Of a stretch of 64,000 nt of DNA, positions 36,390-46,112 are shown piece by piece. The DNA is from Ga0077555 sp963761475. Lineage in GTDB: Bacteria > Pseudomonadota > Alphaproteobacteria > Rhizobiales > Hyphomicrobiaceae. Positions within the stretch are counted from its first letter, which is position 1; the number at the start of each line of letters is the position of its first letter. The translations under genes and the position numbers were made by a program. The notes under the pieces were generated by a model. That model was not told the DNA's origin. It searched no databases and worked only from the letters and a program-made list of their open reading frames with translations. The DNA lies in the NCBI GenBank assembly GCA_963761475.1, contig CAVXGT010000007.1:1-64000 (forward strand), read 5' to 3'.

Positions 36390-37133
36390 TCAATCGAATT
36401 TCACCGGCTCGATCCGTGCGCGACGAAAGGCAGGCCGAGCGGTGAGGCGCTGCCACCAACCCGCGCAGTGCGGATAGTCGCTGAGATGAATACCCCGTTC
36501 GGCGTGCTCGCCGATGCGCACGATATAGGGCGACAGGTGGATGTCGGCGAGCGAGAACGCTTCGCCCGCCAGCCACGGCGTGCGCGTGAGGTCGGACTCC
36601 ATACGCTCGAGCGTCCTGCGGATATTGGCGACGGCGTGCGCGATCTCCGCCTCGCTGAACGGCTCGCGCGCCATGCGCCGCCAATCCTCCCGCCGATCCG
36701 GAACTGGCACGGCCTTGAGCCGCCGCTCGACCTCGTCGTCGGTCCAATTGCGCGCCGTCGGGGCCATCATGCGGTTCCAGTTGGCGACCTGGAAGGCGCG
36801 GATGACGACCTCGTCGGTCCACTTTGACCACACGCGCATGCGCGCGCGATCACGCGGATCACAGGGACGCAGAGGATTGGCAGGAAACGTCTCGTCCAGG
36901 TACTCGCAGATGACACTGCTCTCGACGATCGGCTGGCCTTCATGCACGAGAGTCGGGACGAAACCGTTCGGATTGAGCTTCAGGTACTCAGGCGAGTGCT
37001 GCTCGAACTCCAGAAGGTTGACGAGAATGCCCTTATAAGGGAGTTGCTTCTCCTCGAGCACGAACCTGACGCGCCGTGAGGCGCTGGACACCCAGGCATG
37101 GTAGAGTACCAAGTCTGATGTATTCTGGTCCAT
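36390..37133 (-). CDS. glutathione S-transferase family protein
   Basis: The 247-residue product has a thioredoxin-like N-terminal domain (LYHAWVSSASRRVRFVLEEK, then NPNGFVPTLVHEGQPIVESS and VICEYLDE). The helical C-terminal domain carries the N-capping-type SLADIHLSPYIVRI. Catalytic Ser in SSASRR suggests a zeta/theta or beta-etherase-like subgroup. Start ATG 37131-37133. It may take part in conjugation or ether/isomerisation steps of the nearby catabolic cluster. Confidence 0.88.
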   Translation of the reverse strand: MDQNTSDLVLYHAWVSSASRRVRFVLEEKQLPYKGILVNLLEFEQHSPEYLKLNPNGFVPTLVHEGQPIVESSVICEYLDETFPANPLRPCDPRDRARMRVWSKWTDEVVIRAFQVANWNRMMAPTARNWTDDEVERRLKAVPVPDRREDWRRMAREPFSEAEIAHAVANIRRTLERMESDLTRTPWLAGEAFSLADIHLSPYIVRIGEHAERGIHLSDYPHCAGWWQRLTARPAFRRARIEPVKFD

Positions 37134-37396
37134 GGGCTCGCAATCTCTCGTATAGTCGGCGCCGGAACGATTGACGCTCGCGTCTGCAACCCGTGTGTCA
37201 TGCCAGGAACACACGTGACAGGCAACTGGGGCGGGGACACGGACGCTTCGTCCTATCGAGGTATTGTATTTTTCCGCTTGCCGGCGAAGGCTGTGCGCTG
37301 AAGCACCGACGACGCCCGGGACCCAGAAACAGGAAGGCGCGACGCGCACCATGCCGGGGGCTTCGGACCAGCCTATCAAATGTATAGAGGCACGCC

Positions 37397-37786
37397 ATGG
37401 CAGTCGACGACGAGACCCAAACGGCGTGCCTGGCATGCCTCGACCGCTTCATGGCCGCCGTGAACGCTCACGACGTGATGGCCATGGAACGCGAGATGCA
37501 CTTCCCGCATGCGCGCATCGCAGTCGGAACGATCGTGACCTACTCTGCGCCGGGCTCCAATCCACTCGACCTCTTCGAGCGTCTGCAGCGCGAGGACGGC
37601 TGGCATCGGAGTGAGTGGATCGGCAAGGACATCGTGCAGGGCGATGGCCAAAAGGTCCACGTTGCCGTTCGCTATCGACGCTTGCGCCATGACGGCAGCG
37701 TGATTGGCGACTACGACTCGCTCTACATCCTCACTCACCTTTATGATCGCTGGGGTATCCAGGCGCGATCGAGCTTCGGACCCTGA
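37397..37786 (+). CDS. SnoaL/NTF2-like small protein
   Basis: The 129-residue product has an NTF2-like cone fold signature (FMAAVNAHDVMAMEREMHFP, then VRYRRLRHDGSVIGDYDSLY, then HLYDRWGIQARSSF). It is soluble and without signal peptide. Such proteins act as small isomerases, hydrolases or binding proteins. It is 48 bases upstream of the M19 gene on the same strand, so probably co-transcribed. Confidence 0.75.
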   Translation: MAVDDETQTACLACLDRFMAAVNAHDVMAMEREMHFPHARIAVGTIVTYSAPGSNPLDLFERLQREDGWHRSEWIGKDIVQGDGQKVHVAVRYRRLRHDGSVIGDYDSLYILTHLYDRWGIQARSSFGP

Positions 37787-37834
37787 GGCAGGGTCGCGCC
37801 GTCTGCAAGTTGCCTGTTAAGTGGAGGTAGGCTC

Positions 37835-38812
37835 ATGCCATCGGCTCTCGAAGATGCAGTTCGGATCGACGGACTGGTGATTGCGCGCTTTTCTCGCCAG
37901 GTGTTCGAGGACATGCGCAAAGGCGGCATCACCGCCGCTAACTGCACATGCTGCGTGTGGCACGATTTTCGCGCGACGATGGCCAACATTGCCCAATGGA
38001 AGCGATGGTTCCACGAGCATTCCGATGTGATCACCCAGGTTCATTCGCCAGCTGACATCCTCCGGGCCAAGCGGGAGGGCCGCGTCGGGATCATTCTCGG
38101 TTGGCAGAACACCAGCGGCATGGACGACGACATCTCCAATCTCGTCCTCTTTCGCGAACTCGGCGTTAGGGTCATGCAGCTGACCTACAATACCCAGAAC
38201 CTTGTCGGCTCGGGTTGCTGGGAGAGCCGCGACGGAGGTCTCAGCGACTTTGGACGCGACGTGGTCGACGAGATGAACCGGCTGGGGATACTGATCGATC
38301 TGTCCCATGTCGGACCGCAGACGAGCGACGATACCATCCGCCACTCGAAAGTACCGGTCGCCTATACGCACTGCTGCCCCATGTTGAAGCAGCACCCGCG
38401 CAACAAGACCGACGAGCAGTTGCGCACCATCGCCGACGCCGGCGGCTTCGTCGGCTTCGCGAGTTACACGCCGTTCCTGCCTAAGGGCGACGAGAGCACG
38501 CTCGACGATTGTGTTGCAGCCATGGGGTACCTGATTGACCTCGTCGGCGAGGAGAGCGTCGGCATCGGGACCGATTGGGTCCAGGATCAGGACATCGGAT
38601 TTTTTCAGTATCTCTCGGCCGACAAGGGGCGCGGACGGCCGACGACGAAGCCATATGCGAAGGTGCCGCCGATGCCGAAGGGCCTCGAGACGCTCGGCGC
38701 CTTCGGCAATTTCATTCCAGCCATGGAGCGCGCGGGCTGGACCGAGGCGCGGATACGTCGCGTGCTCGGCGAGAATTGGTTGCGTTTCCTCGGCGACGTA
38801 TGGGGGCGCTGA
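37835..38812 (+). CDS. M19 (renal dipeptidase-like) family protein with altered metal site
   Basis: The 325-residue product follows the M19 barrel: DGLVIARF at the N terminus, NCTCCVWHDF, ILGWQNTSGM, IDLSHVGPQTSD, YTHCCPMLKQHPRNKTDEQL and GIGTDWVQDQD. In classical members the N-terminal strand carries HxD and a later strand a bridging Glu. Here these positions read LVI and WQ, so three metal ligands are missing. Both later histidines (LSHVG and YTHCC) are kept. It is therefore probably not a standard dipeptidase. One base separates it from the GAF gene. Confidence 0.85.
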   Translation: MPSALEDAVRIDGLVIARFSRQVFEDMRKGGITAANCTCCVWHDFRATMANIAQWKRWFHEHSDVITQVHSPADILRAKREGRVGIILGWQNTSGMDDDISNLVLFRELGVRVMQLTYNTQNLVGSGCWESRDGGLSDFGRDVVDEMNRLGILIDLSHVGPQTSDDTIRHSKVPVAYTHCCPMLKQHPRNKTDEQLRTIADAGGFVGFASYTPFLPKGDESTLDDCVAAMGYLIDLVGEESVGIGTDWVQDQDIGFFQYLSADKGRGRPTTKPYAKVPPMPKGLETLGAFGNFIPAMERAGWTEARIRRVLGENWLRFLGDVWGR

Positions 38813-38813
38813 C

Positions 38814-39323
38814 ATGAGCACATCCCTCGCCGAGGCGGCAATCGAATCCACCCGGCATGCCCACACGCTTTCGGCGTTCGGCGACGCCTTGGTTGCCGCG
38901 CTCACCGGCCGGTTCGCCTTCGATAGGCTGAACATCGGGTTGATCGACGCAGCGGGCGGCGTATTCCACGACGCCTACGTCTACGGCAGCAACGTGCCCG
39001 GTCGAGCGACGGGCCATCTGCGTCCGCTCGAAGGAACTGTCGTCGAGGTGGCGGATCGCACCGGAGACGGGTTCTGCTATGGCGCCGACGATCGTGCACA
39101 ATGGGTAAGCCGCTTTCCGCGCTTCGGCCCCGTCTTCGATTCCGGCATTCGCGCCATGCTGGCGGTCCCCGTTCGGCGAGACGGTATCCTGTGCGCCGCG
39201 CTCGTGCTGGCATCACGCGACCCACTCGCTTACGGAGAGAAGGAGCTCGAGCGCGCGATTGCCGTCGGCCGCAGCATCGGGCCGCGTATTATGGCATTGC
39301 AGGAGGGTGCGAAGCCGTCATGA
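38814..39323 (+). CDS. GAF-domain protein
   Basis: The 169-residue product has a single GAF-like fold (FDRLNIGLIDAAGGVFHDAY, then GIRAMLAVPVRRDGILCAAL, then YGEKELERAIAVGRSIGPRI). It contains no output domain. It begins one base after the M19 gene, so it is coupled. It may sense a small molecule, or it may be an enzyme accessory as for stand-alone GAF proteins. Confidence 0.8.
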   Translation: MSTSLAEAAIESTRHAHTLSAFGDALVAALTGRFAFDRLNIGLIDAAGGVFHDAYVYGSNVPGRATGHLRPLEGTVVEVADRTGDGFCYGADDRAQWVSRFPRFGPVFDSGIRAMLAVPVRRDGILCAALVLASRDPLAYGEKELERAIAVGRSIGPRIMALQEGAKPS

Positions 39324-39397
39324 GGCGCCGCGACCGAGGTGGGTCGCGGGCGTGAACGCCGCCAGGCTGTTGCGCGCGGCGGCGTGTGATCGACCGC

Positions 39398-40141
39398 CTA
39401 CTGTGCGATATAGCCGCCATCGATCACGAGTTCGGTTCCTGTGACGAACGACGCTTCGTCTGAGGCCAGGTACAGAACGCCATAGGCGACATCCATGACC
39501 TCGCCGAGGCGCCGCAATGGCGTGACGGCCGCCTTGGAGGCGCGTCCGGAGGCATTGGTATTGTTGAGCATTGGCGGCAGATACCCCGGGTGGACCGAGT
39601 TTACCCGCACTCCGCTCGGGCCGAAGCGCACCGCGGCTGACTTCGTGAATATCCGCACCGCGCCCTTCGACGCGCTGTAGCCAGGATGGCTGTCGGGACC
39701 GCCGATGAACCCCATGATCGAGGAGATGTTCACGATCGAGCCGCCGCCGGTCTTGCTCATCTCCGCCGCCGCGAGCGTCGTGCCGAGAAAGACGCTGGTG
39801 GCATTGACGGCCATCAGCTTTTCCCACCCGGCAAGCGAAAGCTCGTCTCCGACCGAGCTGCCACTGATGCCAGCGTTGTTCACGAGGATATCGAGCCGGC
39901 CGTAGGTTTCGAGGGTCGTGGCGATCAGATGCTTCCACGCCGTCTCCGACGTGACGTCCGTTGTCACGAACGTTGCCCGGCCCTGTCCGGAACGGATATC
40001 AGCGGCGACGACTTCGCCTTCCTTGTGCAGCATGTCGGCGATCACCACCGCCGCGCCCTCCTTGGCGAACAACCGTGCTTCCGCCGCACCCATGCCGTGA
40101 GCGCCTCCGGTGACGATAGCGACCTTATCCTTGAGTCTCAT
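39398..40141 (-). CDS. short-chain dehydrogenase/reductase
   Basis: A 247-residue classical SDR: cofactor motif TGGAHGMG at residue 11, NNAG in LVNNAGISGSSVG, catalytic Ser in NISSIMG, and Tyr/Lys in YSASKGAVR. The C terminus VIDGGYIAQ is typical. AGGGAGG precedes the ATG. It is 10 bases downstream of the CoA-transferase gene, so both are likely to be made together and act on the same hydroxyacyl or alcohol intermediate. Confidence 0.93.
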   Translation of the reverse strand: MRLKDKVAIVTGGAHGMGAAEARLFAKEGAAVVIADMLHKEGEVVAADIRSGQGRATFVTTDVTSETAWKHLIATTLETYGRLDILVNNAGISGSSVGDELSLAGWEKLMAVNATSVFLGTTLAAAEMSKTGGGSIVNISSIMGFIGGPDSHPGYSASKGAVRIFTKSAAVRFGPSGVRVNSVHPGYLPPMLNNTNASGRASKAAVTPLRRLGEVMDVAYGVLYLASDEASFVTGTELVIDGGYIAQ

Positions 40142-40151
40142 GAGTGCCTCC

Positions 40152-41342
40152 CTAGATCACATCTTTAAGTCTCAGTTCTGCGATCTCGCTGGCCGTGTAG
40201 CCGAGATCGGTCATGATCTGGTCCGTATGCTCGCCGAGCGCAGGTGCGCGATGCCGGATCGTGCCGGGTGTTTCTGAGAGCCATACGGGCACTTTGGCGA
40301 CCGGCGCCGCCTTGTGCATTCCGGGAAACTCAAGAGCCTGGAAAAAGCCCATGGCCTGGATGTGCGGATCATCCAATGCGGCCTGCGGCTTCAGAACCTG
40401 CGACGCCGGCACCTTGGCTTTGGCGAGTTCCGCAAGTGCTTCGGCACACGTGCGCTCGCGGGACCAGAGTTCCGTGATTGCGGAGAGGGCCGCGCCGTTG
40501 TTGCCGCGATCGATGTCGGTCCTGAAACGCTCGTCGTCGAGGAGCCCGGGCTGACCGACCATCGCAGCGAAACGTTTGAACAATGGATTGCCGACGACGG
40601 AGATCAGGATCTGGCCGTCTTTGCAGCGGATGACGTCTCCCGGACCCGAGATCTGTGAGCGGTTTCCTGAGGGGAGACGGTCAGCCTTGATGACCGCCTG
40701 CTCGATCAACGCTGAATTCGCAACAGTGAGCGCGGTGCCGAGGAGTGCACCTTCCACCAATTGGCCGCGGCCGGTCGCTTTCCTGTGCATCAGCGCTGCC
40801 ATCGTGCCGAACGCGAGGTGGAGACCCGTTCCAAAATCGACCCAAGGCGCCTGGAAGCGCACCGGATGCTCCTCGTCGCTTCCCGACAGGTAGGCAGCTC
40901 CGCACATGACCTGGGCGACGCCATCGAAGCCGACACGATCGGAGTAGGGGCCGTTGCGACCGTATGCAGTGGCCGTGGCCAGGATGATGTCGGGCTTGAC
41001 GGTCCGCAGGCTCTCGTAGTCGAGGTGCATGGCCTGCAAGGTGCGCGGCGGCAGGTTGGCGACCACGACGTCGGCCGTCGCAACCAGCCGTCGCACGATT
41101 TCTTGACCCTCGGCTTTCATCGGGTCGAGTGTGAGGCCGAGCTTGTTGCGGTTCATCTGCATGAAGAGCGCACCCTCGCCACCGTCGGCAATTGGGACGA
41201 CCACGCGGTCCTCGCTGCCCTCGCCCCGCTTCTCGATGCGAATGACTTCGGCGCCATGTTCGCCAAGCATGGCCGCACAATAGGGCCCGGCGATATAGCG
41301 GCCGAAATCCAGGACTCGAATGCCCGTCAAGACGCCAGTCAC
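40152..41342 (-). CDS. class III CoA-transferase (CaiB/BaiF family)
   Basis: The 396-residue product contains the N-terminal RVLDFGRYIAGPYCAAMLGE, GAEVIRIEKRGEGSEDRV, NRNKLGLTLDPMKAEGQEIV (with the catalytic-type Asp region VVVANLPPRTLQAM) and the C-terminal PALGEHTDQIMTDLGYTASE. I use GTG 41340-41342 because GGAGG lies 9 bases upstream. The family moves CoA between carboxylic acids such as carnitine, oxalate and branched acids. It supplies the CoA-activation step for this catabolic cluster. Confidence 0.9.
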   Translation of the reverse strand: MTGVLTGIRVLDFGRYIAGPYCAAMLGEHGAEVIRIEKRGEGSEDRVVVPIADGGEGALFMQMNRNKLGLTLDPMKAEGQEIVRRLVATADVVVANLPPRTLQAMHLDYESLRTVKPDIILATATAYGRNGPYSDRVGFDGVAQVMCGAAYLSGSDEEHPVRFQAPWVDFGTGLHLAFGTMAALMHRKATGRGQLVEGALLGTALTVANSALIEQAVIKADRLPSGNRSQISGPGDVIRCKDGQILISVVGNPLFKRFAAMVGQPGLLDDERFRTDIDRGNNGAALSAITELWSRERTCAEALAELAKAKVPASQVLKPQAALDDPHIQAMGFFQALEFPGMHKAAPVAKVPVWLSETPGTIRHRAPALGEHTDQIMTDLGYTASEIAELRLKDVI

Positions 41343-41449
41343 CGATGGTATCCTCCAGTTTGGCTTCGAGCAGGGGTCGGCACCCCGCGAACTCAAGTCT
41401 TGTTTGTCCAGCCCGGACCGACGTACCCTCTGATGGGCCTCGAACACGT

Positions 41450-42121
41450 TCAGGCCGGAAAGATCCGTTGGAAGACTCCGGGTGAGCCTTCGGCATGCAC
41501 CATGGCCTGCCTGATCTCGCCGCTCCAGACTGGCGTGACGGCGGTTCGCCAATCATCCCAGGCTTTGCTCTTCCAGACGTCGAGCGAGGCCATCTCATGG
41601 ATGGTGGTGTATTTCGGTTCGCCCATCATCGCCTCGAACCGGCGCGCACGGATGTAGCCCGGAATGCGCGAGCACAGCGGCAGCCGCTCGTTGTTGTAGG
41701 CTTCGTTGAACTTCGCATCGAGCGCCTCTGGCACAGACATCCGCCCGACGAGGATAACCGGCGCCATGTCAGCCTCCGCCGTCTCTTTCGATACGGTTTC
41801 AGGATAGATACGGCGGTAAAGATTACGAATGAACTTGGTTGCGATGACAGTGGGTGACATGCGCCTCGACCACGGCGTCGGCTGACTCAGCCACTTCTGC
41901 CAATCCTGTGAATGCCATGCCTCGGGGGTGTCGAGTTCGTAGCAGGCGAGATACTTCGGCCCGCCGTCCACGGCCTGATAGCGCGCCGCATTGAGCACAC
42001 CGGGAATAGAGAGGCGCTCTGGAATGTGCTCGGTATCGTACCAGGCGTTGTATTCTTCCTCGTACTGCTCTGCCACCTCGCTGTAGACCATCAACAGGCC
42101 ATCGCCTTTCTTCGCTGCCAC
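41450..42121 (-). CDS. EthD-like dimeric alpha/beta-barrel protein with two repeats
   Basis: The 223-residue product has two related ferredoxin-like halves: YNAWYDTEHIPERLSIPGVL, then YQAVDGGPKYLACYEL, and EAYNNERLPLCSRIPGYIRA, then FEAMMGEPKYTTIHEM. GTG 42119-42121 is the start, with AAGGAGATCGATC in front. Single-domain relatives are stand-alone EthD or stress-responsive barrel proteins. It lies 107 bases upstream of the CoA-transferase gene on the same strand. Probable role: binding or isomerising a pathway intermediate. Confidence 0.78.
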   Translation of the reverse strand: MAAKKGDGLLMVYSEVAEQYEEEYNAWYDTEHIPERLSIPGVLNAARYQAVDGGPKYLACYELDTPEAWHSQDWQKWLSQPTPWSRRMSPTVIATKFIRNLYRRIYPETVSKETAEADMAPVILVGRMSVPEALDAKFNEAYNNERLPLCSRIPGYIRARRFEAMMGEPKYTTIHEMASLDVWKSKAWDDWRTAVTPVWSGEIRQAMVHAEGSPGVFQRIFPA

Positions 42122-42353
42122 GATCGATCTCCTTGCAAAGAACCTGCGAGCTGGCGAGATGCCGCTGGCTGCAGGCATGCTCCGGCACGAGACCGCAAGC
42201 GTCAAGCCGGCGTTGCGCGACGTTGGCTATTTTGGGGGCCTGGCTCATTGACAGTCACCCCAGCTCCTGGTCCGCTGACGAAGTTGTTTGCGGTCCCCAA
42301 TGCGAAACATGTAGCGACCGCCACGTACCGCCGTACCCCCCGGAACCCGCGAG

Positions 42354-43595
42354 ATGGACATGCCTGCTTCCGCTGACCGTCGCTTGAACGAGTCGATTTA
42401 CGGCCGCCTTGGCGTGCGCACCATCATCAACGCCTCCGGGCCGTCGACGCGTCTCAGCGGCGGCATCATGCGTCCCGAGGTGACCCAGGCCATGTCGGAG
42501 GCCTCACAATGGTGCGTCGACCTGGGCGAATTGCAGGGCCGCGCCTCGGAGCTGATTGCCGAGGCCACCGGAGCCGAGGCCGGTTACGTGACAGCAGGAG
42601 CCGCAGCGGCCCTGATGCTGGGCACGGCCGCATGTCTCGCGGGCCTCGACCCCGCACGCATGAACCGTCTCCCCAACACGACGGGCATGCCAAACGAAGT
42701 GATCGTGGCGCGCAGCCAGCGCAACATGTACGACCATGCGGTGGCGCAGGCCGGAGCACGGCTCGTCGAGGTGGGGATACCCGATCGCTTCTCGGGAGCC
42801 GGCGTTCGCGATGCCGAGATCTGGGAATACGAAGCTGTCGTCAGCGAGCGGACGGCGGCAATCCTGTTCGTCGTCCAGGACCATGCCGAGCCGCCGCTGC
42901 CGCGGATCGTCGAGCTGGCGCGCCGACGCCGGCTGCCGGTGATCGTCGACGCGGCCGCCCAGCTGCCGCCGGCCGCCAACCTCAAGCGCTTCATTGCCGA
43001 GGGCGCCGATCTTGTCGCGTTCTCGGGCGGCAAGGCGCTGGGTGGTCCACAGGCGTCAGGGATTCTCGCTGGCCGGCGAGATCTGGTCCAGTCGGCCGCG
43101 CTGCAACAACTCGACCACGACACCTACTTCGAGCAATGGAGCCCACCCGCCAATCTGATCGACAAGTCGCGGCTGGCGGGGGTGCCGGCAAGCGGTATCG
43201 GGCGCGTCGCCAAATGCGGCAAGGAGGAGATTGTCGGCCTCTTGACCGCGCTACGGATCTTCGTTGAGCAGGATCATGATCAGGTGCATGAGCAGTGGCT
43301 CGCGCTGTGTCGGGATATTGCTGCCGAACTCGAGGACATCGCTGGCGCGCAAGTGGCGCTGATCGAGCGCAACGGCAAGGGAGTGCCGGAGGTGCAATTG
43401 AAACTCGATCAGGCTAGGCTCGGATTGTCTGCGGCTCGCCTCATCAAGCAGCTCCAGGACGGCAATCCATCGGTTCACGTCAACCACGCCCGAGCCCGCG
43501 AAGACGTGATCGTTCTGGGCCCGACCTGCCTTCGATCAGGTGACGTCGAGCTGCTTGTAAGGCGCATGCGAGGCGAGCTCGGCTCCACGCGCTGA
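42354..43595 (+). CDS. SelA-like PLP-dependent enzyme (DgaE/aminotransferase class V type)
   Basis: The 413-residue product has a fold-type I PLP core. The N-terminal VRTIINASGPSTRLSGGIMR and ATGAEAGYVTAGAAAALMLG are typical of the SelA-related group that includes ammonia-lyase-type enzymes. The Schiff-base Lys lies in AFSGGKALGGPQASG, with the Asp in VIVDAAAQLP. No tRNA-binding N-terminal domain is seen, so it is not a true selenocysteine synthase. Likely a lyase acting on an amino sugar or amino acid. Read divergently from the EthD-CoA-transferase-SDR operon. A stem CCGGAGC/GCTCCGG lies at 43623-43650 after it. Confidence 0.85.
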   Translation: MDMPASADRRLNESIYGRLGVRTIINASGPSTRLSGGIMRPEVTQAMSEASQWCVDLGELQGRASELIAEATGAEAGYVTAGAAAALMLGTAACLAGLDPARMNRLPNTTGMPNEVIVARSQRNMYDHAVAQAGARLVEVGIPDRFSGAGVRDAEIWEYEAVVSERTAAILFVVQDHAEPPLPRIVELARRRRLPVIVDAAAQLPPAANLKRFIAEGADLVAFSGGKALGGPQASGILAGRRDLVQSAALQQLDHDTYFEQWSPPANLIDKSRLAGVPASGIGRVAKCGKEEIVGLLTALRIFVEQDHDQVHEQWLALCRDIAAELEDIAGAQVALIERNGKGVPEVQLKLDQARLGLSAARLIKQLQDGNPSVHVNHARAREDVIVLGPTCLRSGDVELLVRRMRGELGSTR

Positions 43596-43889
43596 AGCGA
43601 ACTCTGCCGAGATTGGCGCGCGCCGGAGCCTCACGCGGAACGTGCTCCGGCAGCCGTAATCCCGAGCCATCATGTCCTATGACGCCTTGAGCAAGATGGG
43701 CGGGCGATGCCTTTGAGAGACGCCTCTGACAGCAGACGTGCCACCAATCAGCAGTTTGCATTGCAGTCCGCGATGTCTCCTTTTGGAGGTGCCGCGCAGG
43801 ACATCAAGCCTGCCTTCGTAGCTGCAATGGCTTGATGCCGGCGCGATTGCCGCACTATCTTGGTCAAGCGACAGGTAGCGGAGGCTCGC

Positions 43890-46112
43890 ATGAATGAGGA
43901 TTGCGACACGCGTTCTTCGGCATTCCGTGCCCCGGGCCTTGGCGACGGCACCTATCCGAGCACGTGCTGGGAATGCTCGGTCAATTGCGGCTCCCTCGTC
44001 ACGATAGCCGGCGGCGTCGTGACCAAAGTCGCGCCGAACCCCGAGCAACCGCATTCGCGCGGTAACTTCTGCATCAAAGGCATCCGTGGCGGGCCCGACC
44101 TCGCCTCCCACCCTCTACGCCTTCTCCACCCCATGCGCCGAGCCGGCGCACGAGGCTCTGGCAAGTGGCAGCGAATCAGTTGGGACGAGGCGCTCGGTGA
44201 GATCGCGGATCGCTTTGCCACCGTGCGGCACGCGCATGGGCCCCAGTCGATCGTCGGCGCCACCAGCGGCGCCAATTTCAGTCGCAGCCTGATCACGGCG
44301 CTGATGATCCGCTCGATAGGCTCGCCGAACTGGATGATCAACCAGGACCTGTGTGGTGGTTGCCGCGCCGTCTCGGCACGAGTGACAGGCCTCGATATCG
44401 ACAATGGCGGCGACGTCGAGCACACGCGCTGCGCCATGATCGTCGGGCGCAATCCCACGGTGGCTGATCCGATCCAGTGGGCTGAATTGAAGGCGGCCAA
44501 GAAGCGGGGCGCGCGCTTTCTTGTGATCGATCCGAAGCGCACGCCGGCGGCCGAGATGGCGGACCTGTGGCTCGCACCAAAGGTCGGCACAGATGCGGCG
44601 CTCGCCATAGCAATGATCAACGTCGTCATCGCCGAAGGGCTTTATGACAGCGCATTCGTCAATCGCTGGTGCGTCGGCTTCGACGAATTGGCAACGCGCT
44701 GCAGCACGATGACCCCGGCCGAGGGCGAGCGGATCACCGGTGTACCCGCCGCCGACATCACAGCCGCTGCCCGCATGTATGCCGACGGCCCCTCGACGTT
44801 CTTGTCGGGCCATGGCATCGATGCTTTCGCCGGTGGGCACCAGGCCTTCCGGGCCTATCACTGCCTCGTTGCCATAACGGGCAACGTCGACCGGCCTGGC
44901 GGCAATCTCCGGGTTAAGAAGCCGGCGGGCTTCTCGAATTATATCGAACTCCTGCATCGTCCCGAGCATCGCCTGCCGATCGACATCGAGCGGCAGACAA
45001 TTGGCGCCGAGCGCTACCCCCTCTGGGCGGGCCCCGAGGGCTGGCAGACTGCCTGTCACAATCCCTCGGTCATTGAGGCCATGCTCACGGGCAGGCCCCA
45101 TCCCGTGCGCGCGGCCTACATCAGCGGTGTCAATATTCTGCTGACCTATCCGGACCCGCGTCGCACCATGGCGGCCCTGCGTGCGCTCGACTTCTTCGCC
45201 GTCGCAACGCACCTGATGACGCCGACCGCCGAACTCGCCGACATTGTCCTGCCAAAGACCACATCCGTCGAGGAGGAAGAGGTCTCCTTTCAAGCGGCCG
45301 GCCAAATAGTGCTTCTGTCACAGGCCGCGCCTCCACGCGGCGAAGCTCGCCAGGAGATTGATATCGCCGTGCCACTGCTCGACCGTCTCGACGCTCGGCA
45401 GGCACTCACAAAGCGGCTGTTGCCGTGGCGCTCGCAACGCGCCTTCAACGAATACCTGCTGGCAGGCTCTGGCATCAGCTTCGCCGAACTTGAGGCGAAG
45501 GGCTGGGCGCGGCCGGAGTATAGAATAGGCAATTTCACCGAGCGGCCGTTTCCCACGCCGTCGGGCAAGATCGAGCTGTCGGCCTCGCGCCTCGCAGCCC
45601 ATGGTCTCGATCCCCTCCCAGCATTCGACAGCGTGCGCGTTGAGCCAGCGTCGACAGCGAGCACCGCGGACGAGATGCCGCTGACGCTGATCACCGGCGA
45701 CCGCGAGAAGACCTTTCACCATACGCGCTTTCACGAGCAGCCCTGGGCGCAGAAGGTGTCTCCCGATCCGCGTGTTCTGGTAAACCCGGCGACGGCTTTG
45801 GCGGCCGGCATAGAAGATGGCGACTGGGTGCTCGTCGAAACGGCAGCGGGCTCCTGCCGGCTCAAGGCCAAACTCACCGATACCACGCCCCCTGACGTCG
45901 TGAGCACGGGCATGGGGTGGTGGCGACCGCACGATTCCGCCCCCGACCGCGGCGTGCTCGACATCAACATAAACGCGGCACTGAGCTACGACGGGCCCTA
46001 CGATCCGGTCACCGGCTCGGCAAGCATTCGCGGCCAGCGCTGCCGCATCCGCCGCATCAGCGATGCCGGCGAACGACAGGAGGCCACCAGGGCCGAGTTT
46101 GCCGGGGGCTGA
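43890..46112 (+). CDS. molybdopterin oxidoreductase with 4Fe-4S cluster
   Basis: The 740-residue product has an N-terminal 4Fe-4S motif (STCWECSVNCGS, then NFCIKGIRG), the molybdopterin core (LCGGCRAVSARVTGLDIDNG, LVIDPKRTPAAEMADLWLAP, GHGIDAFAGGHQ) and the C-terminal dinucleotide-binding beta barrel (LTLITGDREKTFHHTRFHEQ, ALAAGIEDGDWVLVETAAG). It lacks a twin-arginine leader, so it is cytoplasmic. It resembles formate dehydrogenase/BisC-type enzymes, with no partner subunits nearby. ATG 43890 gives a better start than the GTG upstream. No gene fills the 294 bases before it. Confidence 0.9.
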   Translation: MNEDCDTRSSAFRAPGLGDGTYPSTCWECSVNCGSLVTIAGGVVTKVAPNPEQPHSRGNFCIKGIRGGPDLASHPLRLLHPMRRAGARGSGKWQRISWDEALGEIADRFATVRHAHGPQSIVGATSGANFSRSLITALMIRSIGSPNWMINQDLCGGCRAVSARVTGLDIDNGGDVEHTRCAMIVGRNPTVADPIQWAELKAAKKRGARFLVIDPKRTPAAEMADLWLAPKVGTDAALAIAMINVVIAEGLYDSAFVNRWCVGFDELATRCSTMTPAEGERITGVPAADITAAARMYADGPSTFLSGHGIDAFAGGHQAFRAYHCLVAITGNVDRPGGNLRVKKPAGFSNYIELLHRPEHRLPIDIERQTIGAERYPLWAGPEGWQTACHNPSVIEAMLTGRPHPVRAAYISGVNILLTYPDPRRTMAALRALDFFAVATHLMTPTAELADIVLPKTTSVEEEEVSFQAAGQIVLLSQAAPPRGEARQEIDIAVPLLDRLDARQALTKRLLPWRSQRAFNEYLLAGSGISFAELEAKGWARPEYRIGNFTERPFPTPSGKIELSASRLAAHGLDPLPAFDSVRVEPASTASTADEMPLTLITGDREKTFHHTRFHEQPWAQKVSPDPRVLVNPATALAAGIEDGDWVLVETAAGSCRLKAKLTDTTPPDVVSTGMGWWRPHDSAPDRGVLDININAALSYDGPYDPVTGSASIRGQRCRIRRISDAGERQEATRAEFAGG

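Noticed and set aside
37817..38935. 372-codon minus-strand frame opposite the M19 and GAF genes
   Set aside because: Antisense shadow of two coupled, motif-bearing genes.
42354..43595. true selenocysteine synthase (SelA)
   Set aside because: The tRNA-binding N-terminal domain is absent and no selB, selC or selD lies nearby. The molybdopterin enzyme shows no in-frame TGA.
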